Source: Bacillota bacterium (GTDB taxonomy: Bacteria > Bacillota > Clostridia > Lachnospirales > Lachnospiraceae). From it: a DNA stretch of 64,000 nucleotides. The DNA is taken from NCBI GenBank assembly GCA_902363515.1, contig CABJAN010000008.1:62001-126000 (forward strand). The letters run 5' to 3'. Both the position numbers and the translations under genes were made by a program. Each line of letters begins with the position of its first letter. Position 1 is the first letter of the stretch. Below are positions 59,183 to 64,000 of this stretch, piece by piece. The notes beneath the pieces are model-generated. The model was not told where the DNA came from, made no database searches, and was given only the letters and a program-made list of their open reading frames with translations.

Positions 59183-60013
59183 TTATCCTTTCACCCCTCC
59201 TGCTGTCACACCACTGACAATCTGTTTGGAAAACATTAAAAATACAAGAATGACAGGAAACAGGGATAAAGAAATCCCCAGATAAATTGCACCGTAATCT
59301 GTTTTATAAATGTCTGATTTTAACAACTGCACTAACATTGGCAGCGTGTATTTTTCCTGCTCTGTTAAAATAATGTAAGGCATCATAAAGTTATTCCAGG
59401 TTCCCACAAAAGTCATAATTCCTGTAGTTGCCAATGCCGGTTTCATAAGCGGAAACATAATCCTGTTAAAAATGTAAAACTCCTTTGCACCGTCAATCCT
59501 TGCAGCCTCCAAAAGACTTGGAGAAAATACACTGTCCAGATACTGCTTAATGAAAAATACCGTTGCCGGCGCTGCTATAGTAGGAATAATCAGGGGAATA
59601 TAGGTATTTACAAATCCCAGCATTACCATATATTTGTAGAAACCAATGAAACTAAGCTGAGCCGGAATCATAATCAACAGCAGAATAAGGTTATAAACTT
59701 TTTCTTTATATTTAAAATTATAGGCTTTGATTCCATAGGCTGTCAACGCAGAAAAATATACCCCCAGCATGGTAGATAAGCCTGCAATAAAAGCGGAATT
59801 CAGGAAACCGCCTGCTAAGTTAAACCCTTTTTCAATAAGTCCTTTGTAATTCTCAACCAGGTGTCCGCCCGGCAGCAAACTTACACCCTGTAAAATCTGA
59901 TTGGTAGAACGGGTAGCATTTACAAAAGCCAGCCAGATTGGTATTAAGGTAATCACTGTAATAATTCCTGTGATTATGTACAGCATTGTCTTGGAAAGTT
60001 TCCGTTTTGTCAT
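59183..60013 (-). CDS. Carbohydrate ABC transporter permease (MalG-like)
   Basis: A 276-aa permease with six TM helices and the CUT1 EAA loop EAARIDGAKEFYIFNRIMFPLMKPAL (about 188-213). It pairs with the permease at 60018 for uptake of oligosaccharides. Spacing is 4 bases to that gene and 23 to the LacI gene. The frame is intact although both ends of the operon are damaged. Confidence 0.9.
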   Translation of the reverse strand: MTKRKLSKTMLYIITGIITVITLIPIWLAFVNATRSTNQILQGVSLLPGGHLVENYKGLIEKGFNLAGGFLNSAFIAGLSTMLGVYFSALTAYGIKAYNFKYKEKVYNLILLLIMIPAQLSFIGFYKYMVMLGFVNTYIPLIIPTIAAPATVFFIKQYLDSVFSPSLLEAARIDGAKEFYIFNRIMFPLMKPALATTGIMTFVGTWNNFMMPYIILTEQEKYTLPMLVQLLKSDIYKTDYGAIYLGISLSLFPVILVFLMFSKQIVSGVTAGGVKG

Positions 60014-60017
60014 GTTT

Positions 60018-60917
60018 TCACCCCTCTTCTTTCTCTGTCATAGAACGGTACACCAGCATACTGCAAAAGGCAATAATAATAAATAACACTACTGAAATAG
60101 CTGCAGAATATCCATAATAGTTCTTACCGGTAAATGCATGATTGTACAACAGCATGCTCACAGTATTCAGACTCTCATTCGGCGCGCCTCTTCCGTCTGT
60201 AATCATAAATGGTATATCAAAAAGCTGCAGACCGCCCACCAGAGAAGTTACCATCATGTAAATTAAAATCGGCTTCAGAAGCGGAATGGTGATATAACGG
60301 AATGTATTCCAGGAAGAGGAACCGTCTACCATGGCCGCCTCATACACCGAAGTATCAATACCAGAAATACCAGCCATCAAAATTAAAATAGAGTTTCCAT
60401 ACCACATCCAGGTCTGAATCCCTGATACAATATAAGAACTTGCCGCTTCACTTCTAAAGAAATTAAAAGTCTCATCTATAATCCCTGTCTGTACAAGGAA
60501 CTGGTTAATCGGTCCCGTAGGGTAAGCAAAGAGCGTAGCCGCCAAAATCGAAATAGAGGCTGCGGTAAGCAGATTTGGCATATACATGGCAGTACGGAAA
60601 AATCCCACCCCTTTTAACTTAAACTTCACATTGGTAAACACAACTGCAAAGAACAGAGCCAGCACCATCTGGAAAATAAAATTCACACCCCAGATTCGTA
60701 CTGTATTCCACAATGCCTGCCAGAAAGCGCTGTCTCCCATAATATGTACATAATTCTGCAGTCCTGCAAAGTCTCCCATGTTCCCGCTAAAACCCTTGGT
60801 ATTTGTCACACTCAGATAGAACGTATAAACAATAGGAAATAAAGAAAATGCAAGAAACACCAGAAAAAACGGAATTACAAAATATACTCCATACCGGTTA
60901 TAATTTTTTCTCTTCAA
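60018..60917 (-). CDS. Carbohydrate ABC transporter permease (MalF-like)
   Basis: A 299-aa permease with six TM helices and EAA loop YEAAMVDGSSSWNTFRYITIPLLKPIL. It lies 16 bases after the solute-binding protein gene. No ATPase gene is in the operon; CUT1 systems often share an MsmX/MsiK-type ATPase encoded elsewhere. Confidence 0.9.
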   Translation of the reverse strand: MKRKNYNRYGVYFVIPFFLVFLAFSLFPIVYTFYLSVTNTKGFSGNMGDFAGLQNYVHIMGDSAFWQALWNTVRIWGVNFIFQMVLALFFAVVFTNVKFKLKGVGFFRTAMYMPNLLTAASISILAATLFAYPTGPINQFLVQTGIIDETFNFFRSEAASSYIVSGIQTWMWYGNSILILMAGISGIDTSVYEAAMVDGSSSWNTFRYITIPLLKPILIYMMVTSLVGGLQLFDIPFMITDGRGAPNESLNTVSMLLYNHAFTGKNYYGYSAAISVVLFIIIAFCSMLVYRSMTEKEEG

Positions 60918-60933
60918 AACCCTTCTCCTCCTC

Positions 60934-61999
60934 TCACTTTAAGTCCGGGAACATTCTTTTCGCTTTTTTTATGATGTTCTCCTTCATCTCATCTATGGTC
61001 AGTTTTCCTTCTCTGTAGTTTTCCTTTTCATTTCCGAAAATTTTATTCATTTCCTGGTCATAGGAAGTAATTAGTTTTCCGTTAATGGATTTTGCATCTG
61101 CCAAAAAGACTTCATATGGGTTCTGACCTCCTAGGAAATCATTGCTCACACCGCTGGTAACCGAATCCATAACCTTCTGTGACGCAACATAATCATTGGT
61201 TTCCTCTATCCACTGCTTCAGAAATTCTTCGTCTGTGGTAAAATAACGAACCATTTCTTTTGCAGCTTCCTTGTTATCTGAGTCTTCATTCACACCAAGC
61301 CATGTTCCTCCCCAGTAATAGGAAGACGGCCCCTGAATCACACCCCAGTCTCCACTGGTATCCTGCGCACCGTCTGCACTGGCTGCATTTGGCATCAAGG
61401 TATTAAAAAGTCCCCATGCCGGAAAGAAATAGCAGAAAATTTCCCTGAGACTTCTCCTTGATGATTTCCGCTGTTTCCATAAATTTGTCCATGTCCTGAA
61501 AATATTCCTGGACTTTCTGTGGATCATCTGTACCAAGATACTCTTTCGCTAAACTTCTCCTGTAAAACATGGCGCCCGGCGCTGCCTGCCAGGAAACAGC
61601 ACGTAAATTCCCATCAAAATCCGTTCCCACATCCAGGGTATAGTCCAGAATTTCCATTTCCTCTAAATCTGGTTTCAAATCTTCTAAATCAGCCATTACC
61701 CCAGGCTCTTCCACAAAGCTTCGGACAAATGCTTCTTCAATGGCAAATACATTTGGTGCATTCCCACTTTGAATGGCATTTTTTAATTTGCTTGCATAAA
61801 CATCTGTAGGAACTAATGTAAATTTAACTTTCACATCTGGATGTGTGGCTTTATACAAATCTAACATTTGTTCCAGCTCATTTGTAAAAGACCAGACTTC
61901 AATTACATCTCCCTCTTCCTTCCCTTGTCCTGCACAGCCTGACAGCGAAAGAGTTCCCATAACTGCTGCCAGCAACAAGGCAATCCATTTTTTCTTCAT
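60934..61999 (-). pseudogene. CUT1 solute-binding lipoprotein gene with frameshift
   Basis: It codes for a lipoprotein (signal peptide MKKKWIALLLAAVMGTLSLSGC), then the extracellular solute-binding type 1 fold (VIEVWSFTNELEQMLDLYKATHPDVKVKF). The frame breaks at about 61425-61445. Restoring one G to the GGG at 61443-61445 and one T to the run at 61423-61425 would give SQGKFSAISFPAWGLFNT, the expected continuation; the last 170 residues are intact in the other frame. Both lost bases fall in short homopolymers, so a sequencing error cannot be excluded. The ATG at 61997-61999 follows AAGGAGGG. Confidence 0.8.
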
Positions 62000-62032
62000 A
62001 AACGTTTTTCCCTCCTTTTTTATTGAAACACA

Positions 62033-62074
62033 TTTCGTAATTCTAATTATATTTACGAAACAGCCCCCGTTCAA
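62033..62074 (-). promoter_or_regulatory. Promoter and operator of the beta-glucoside transporter operon
   Basis: TTGAAC (62069-62074), 17-base spacer, TATAAT (62046-62051). The -10 is bracketed by an inverted repeat TTTCGTAA-N12-TTACGAAA (62033-62060). Central CG with A/T flanks suits a LacI-type repressor, such as the damaged one encoded in the operon. Confidence 0.7.
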
Positions 62075-62182
62075 GAGTTATGGATTTTTCTACCTTTTTC
62101 CTAAAAATACCTATCATATTTCTATATACTTTTGAATTTTATTTTGTTATAAATTCCCATTATTATGATATAAGCATCCATT

Positions 62183-62266
62183 ATTACGAATTTTATTTCG
62201 CAAAATTTTGTGATTTTTTTCTCTTTTTTAAATGCATGTATGCCATCTCTTTTTTCTTTCGCGAAA
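62183..62266. promoter_or_regulatory. Further TTCG-centred sites upstream
   Basis: ATTACGAATT near 62183-62192, TTTCGCAAAA near 62196-62205 and the perfect 10-bp palindrome TTTCGCGAAA (62257-62266) repeat the theme of the operator at 62033-62060. Auxiliary operators are possible. The rest of the stretch between 62075 and 62306 is AT-rich without a gene. Confidence 0.4.
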
Positions 62267-62306
62267 CTATTTTCAAAATACATACATTTTATGTAATGAT
62301 TCCCAC

Positions 62307-62344
62307 AAAAAAAGAACCCAATCTCAAAAAAGAATGGATTCTTT
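62307..62344 (-). terminator. Terminator of the yfcC-type gene
   Basis: 9-bp arms AAAGAATCC and GGGTTCTTT (one wobble) with a 16-base loop, then TTTT on the minus strand, about 60 bases past the stop. Confidence 0.75.
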
Positions 62345-62401
62345 CCGGTTTCTATCCGACAGAACGAGGGTGCGCCCTATCTTGTTTATGTAATTGTTAT
62401 T

Positions 62402-63823
62402 TTAAAACGGTCCATAACCAGTTTGGACAGCAATAGCCAGGAAAATAAAGGCTACAATCCACCAGGCAATAAACAGCGGCAGTAAATATTTCATCCATTT
62501 CTTAAAGGATACGCCTCCGCACATAGCCAGAGCTGCCAGAATTTCTCCTCCGGTTGGCGCCATTACGTTTGTAAAAGCATCTCCTAACTGGAATGCCAGT
62601 ACAGATGTCTGTCTTGTAATATCCATCATGTCAGCTAAAGGTACCATAATAGGCATAACAATGGCAGCTTTTCCTGAACCAGACGGAATCAGTACGTTAA
62701 ACAAATCAGTTGTAATGAACATACCAAATGCTGTCAGCATTGGAGACAAGCCATTTAATGCACTTACCAGCAGATGAATAATGGAATCCATCATATTGGA
62801 CTGTTCCAGTAAAATAATAACAGAATTTGCCAGACCTACCATCAGGCATGGGAAAAGCATATTCACACAGCCCTTTTCAAAATGTTCACAGATTTCTCCC
62901 GGACGAAGACCGCCTACTAAACCACCGATAATACCAATAGCCAGGAAAATACCTGCCAGCTCGTCAATATAATATCCCTTCACAATAATACCGTAAACAG
63001 TAAACGCAATACCTCCTACGAAAATAACCAGAACAATCTTCTGTCGTGTGGTTAAAGGAACAGAATTATCCACATTAAGCGCTACATTTTTCGCAGTAAC
63101 AAGGTCCATTTCATAAGTAGAACTTAACTGAGGGTTCTTTTTCACACGAAGCGCATGCCAGGTTACATAAATAATACTAACTGTCAACAATACCACGAAT
63201 ACTGCAATTCTAAGTCCCATACCAGAGAACATAGGAAGACCGGCAATACTCTGGGCAATACCTGTGGTAAAGGCATTAGTAATCGCTCCCCCATATCCTG
63301 CTGCCGCCGCACAGAAAATAATACCAACCGCAGTCAGCGAATCAAATCCCATGGTAAGACAACACGCCAGTACCAATGGAACAAAAGCCAGAAACTCTTC
63401 AAAATTGGCGCAAAATGCAGAACCCATGCCAAACACAATCATACAGACCGGAATCATTAAAAATTCCTTGCCCTTCATTGCCCTTACTATATTGGTCATC
63501 CCCGCATTAATTGCTCCTGTACCATCCAGAATGGCAAACATTGCTCCGATAATTAACAGGAAAAAGATAATTGCGGATCCTCTCTGCATTCCAAGCGTTA
63601 CAGAAACCAACAGATTAAACGGTGTAATCGGGCTTCTTTCTACAGAATGATAGCTCTCTGGGTCAACAATCTCCTGTCCATCTACCATGACACGGTCATA
63701 AGAACCAACCGGTACAATGTAAGAAGCCACAGTAACAATTAACATAATTGCCACCAAAAACAGCATTGGATTTAGTGCCTTCAGTTCTTTTTTCTTTTTC
63801 ATCTTTTTTATCTTTTCTTTCAT
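62402..63823 (-). CDS. YfcC/DcuC-family transporter
   Basis: A 473-aa polytopic membrane protein (about 12 TM) of the YfcC family, related to C4-dicarboxylate and arginine/ornithine carriers. Recognised blocks are TPFNLLVSVTLGMQRGSAIIFFLLIIGAMFAIL, FGMGSAFCANFEEFLAF and DLFNVLIPSGSGKAAIVMPIMVPLAD. The substrate is not certain; peptides or amino acids are likely because it directly follows an M20 dipeptidase gene by 27 bases. AAGGGGGAAT precedes the ATG. Confidence 0.87.
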   Translation of the reverse strand: MKEKIKKMKKKKELKALNPMLFLVAIMLIVTVASYIVPVGSYDRVMVDGQEIVDPESYHSVERSPITPFNLLVSVTLGMQRGSAIIFFLLIIGAMFAILDGTGAINAGMTNIVRAMKGKEFLMIPVCMIVFGMGSAFCANFEEFLAFVPLVLACCLTMGFDSLTAVGIIFCAAAAGYGGAITNAFTTGIAQSIAGLPMFSGMGLRIAVFVVLLTVSIIYVTWHALRVKKNPQLSSTYEMDLVTAKNVALNVDNSVPLTTRQKIVLVIFVGGIAFTVYGIIVKGYYIDELAGIFLAIGIIGGLVGGLRPGEICEHFEKGCVNMLFPCLMVGLANSVIILLEQSNMMDSIIHLLVSALNGLSPMLTAFGMFITTDLFNVLIPSGSGKAAIVMPIMVPLADMMDITRQTSVLAFQLGDAFTNVMAPTGGEILAALAMCGGVSFKKWMKYLLPLFIAWWIVAFIFLAIAVQTGYGPF

Positions 63824-63850
63824 AGGTGTAATTCCCCCTTTTGTCTTTGC

Positions 63851-64000
63851 TTACTTACAATTTTTTAGAATCCCACATAAAAATGTATAAATCTTCCGGG
63901 CGGAAGAAATACTCATTTCTTCTGTTGGAGAATGAAAATTCCAACAATTTGGTCCAATGGCAATAGCGTCTAATTCCGGCTTCTTTTGGGAGAAAAATCC
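63851..64000 (-). CDS. M20 aminoacyl-histidine dipeptidase (PepD-like), C-terminal part
   Basis: The last 49 codons of a gene that continues beyond the window. The sequence FSQKKPELDAIAIGPN and NFHSPTEEMSISSARKIYTFL matches the end of PepD/carnosinase-type M20 metallopeptidases, with the His of NFHSPTE as the usual metal or catalytic residue. It would cleave dipeptides in the cytoplasm. Same operon as the YfcC-type transporter. Confidence 0.75.
   Translation of the reverse strand, partial: GFFSQKKPELDAIAIGPNCWNFHSPTEEMSISSARKIYTFLCGILKNCK

Noticed and set aside
62075..62306. Small plus-strand frame (118 codons from 62080)
   Set aside because: Phe/Tyr/Ile-rich translation of AT-rich DNA, no ribosome site, no family resemblance; overlaps the promoter and terminator of minus-strand genes.

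Overview
The window looks like chromosome of a Gram-positive, low-GC gut anaerobe of the Lachnospiraceae, most likely Blautia or a close relative. This rests on Clostridia-type protein sequences, strong AAGGAGG ribosome sites, a V-type ATPase operon, YesM/YesN-type two-component sensing and many glycoside hydrolases. No rRNA, tRNA, CRISPR array, prophage or complete insertion sequence was seen. Almost all genes are on the minus strand; the plus-strand genes are two copies of an Rpn-like nuclease gene and one AraC regulator.

Layout. 1-5.4 kb: a broken Rpn-type nuclease gene, a GH3 beta-glucosidase, a membrane metallophosphoesterase and a small HicAB toxin-antitoxin pair. 5.4-15.2 kb: a glycoside/ester-degrading operon (GPH symporter, carboxylesterase, PAP2 phosphatase, GH3, HSL-type esterase) behind a promoter with a palindromic operator, next to an AraC regulator fused to a degenerate GH39-like domain. 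15.2-25.5 kb: a sugar-sensing and uptake block: two periplasmic sugar-binding proteins, a YesM-like kinase, a YesN-like regulator and an MglBAC transporter. Its MglB is circularly permuted and its MglC carries a long coiled-coil N-terminus. 25.6-32.7 kb: AGE epimerase, FGGY kinase (probable ribulokinase), Rpn copy A, GH2 and a DUF2804 protein. 32.7-36.4 kb: a Fic remnant and a three-gene operon of membrane protein, radical SAM/SPASM enzyme and a membrane protein ending in a Cys-Ala repeat tail. 36.4-45.2 kb: a nine-gene V-type ATPase operon with the Na+-site residues of the Enterococcus hirae enzyme. 45.3-48.5 kb: orphan sugar-binding lipoprotein, AI-2E family protein, pseudouridine synthase. 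48.5-49.8 kb: an AT-rich gene-free stretch that nevertheless has a near-consensus promoter and a terminator about 1 kb apart. 49.8-56.1 kb: aconitase-family hydratase, CdaR-type regulator, Rpn copy B, L-arabinose isomerase. 56.3-62 kb: AraC regulator and a decaying beta-glucoside cluster (frameshifted solute-binding protein, two permeases, a LacI regulator fused by deletion to a 5'-truncated GH1 gene). 62.4-64 kb: YfcC-family transporter and the end of an M20 dipeptidase gene.

The genes describe a plant-glycan degrader that imports glycosides and hexoses/pentoses, senses them with membrane-bound binding proteins, and channels L-arabinose through isomerase and kinase.

The strongest leads for something undescribed are: (1) the radical SAM/Cys-Ala-tail operon; (2) the circularly permuted MglB with a coiled-coil MglC; (3) a conserved internal start with a strong ribosome site in both Rpn copies, suggesting an intragenic C-terminal product; and (4) the ~1 kb apparently noncoding transcription unit. 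All assignments were made by eye from the sequence, with no database search.
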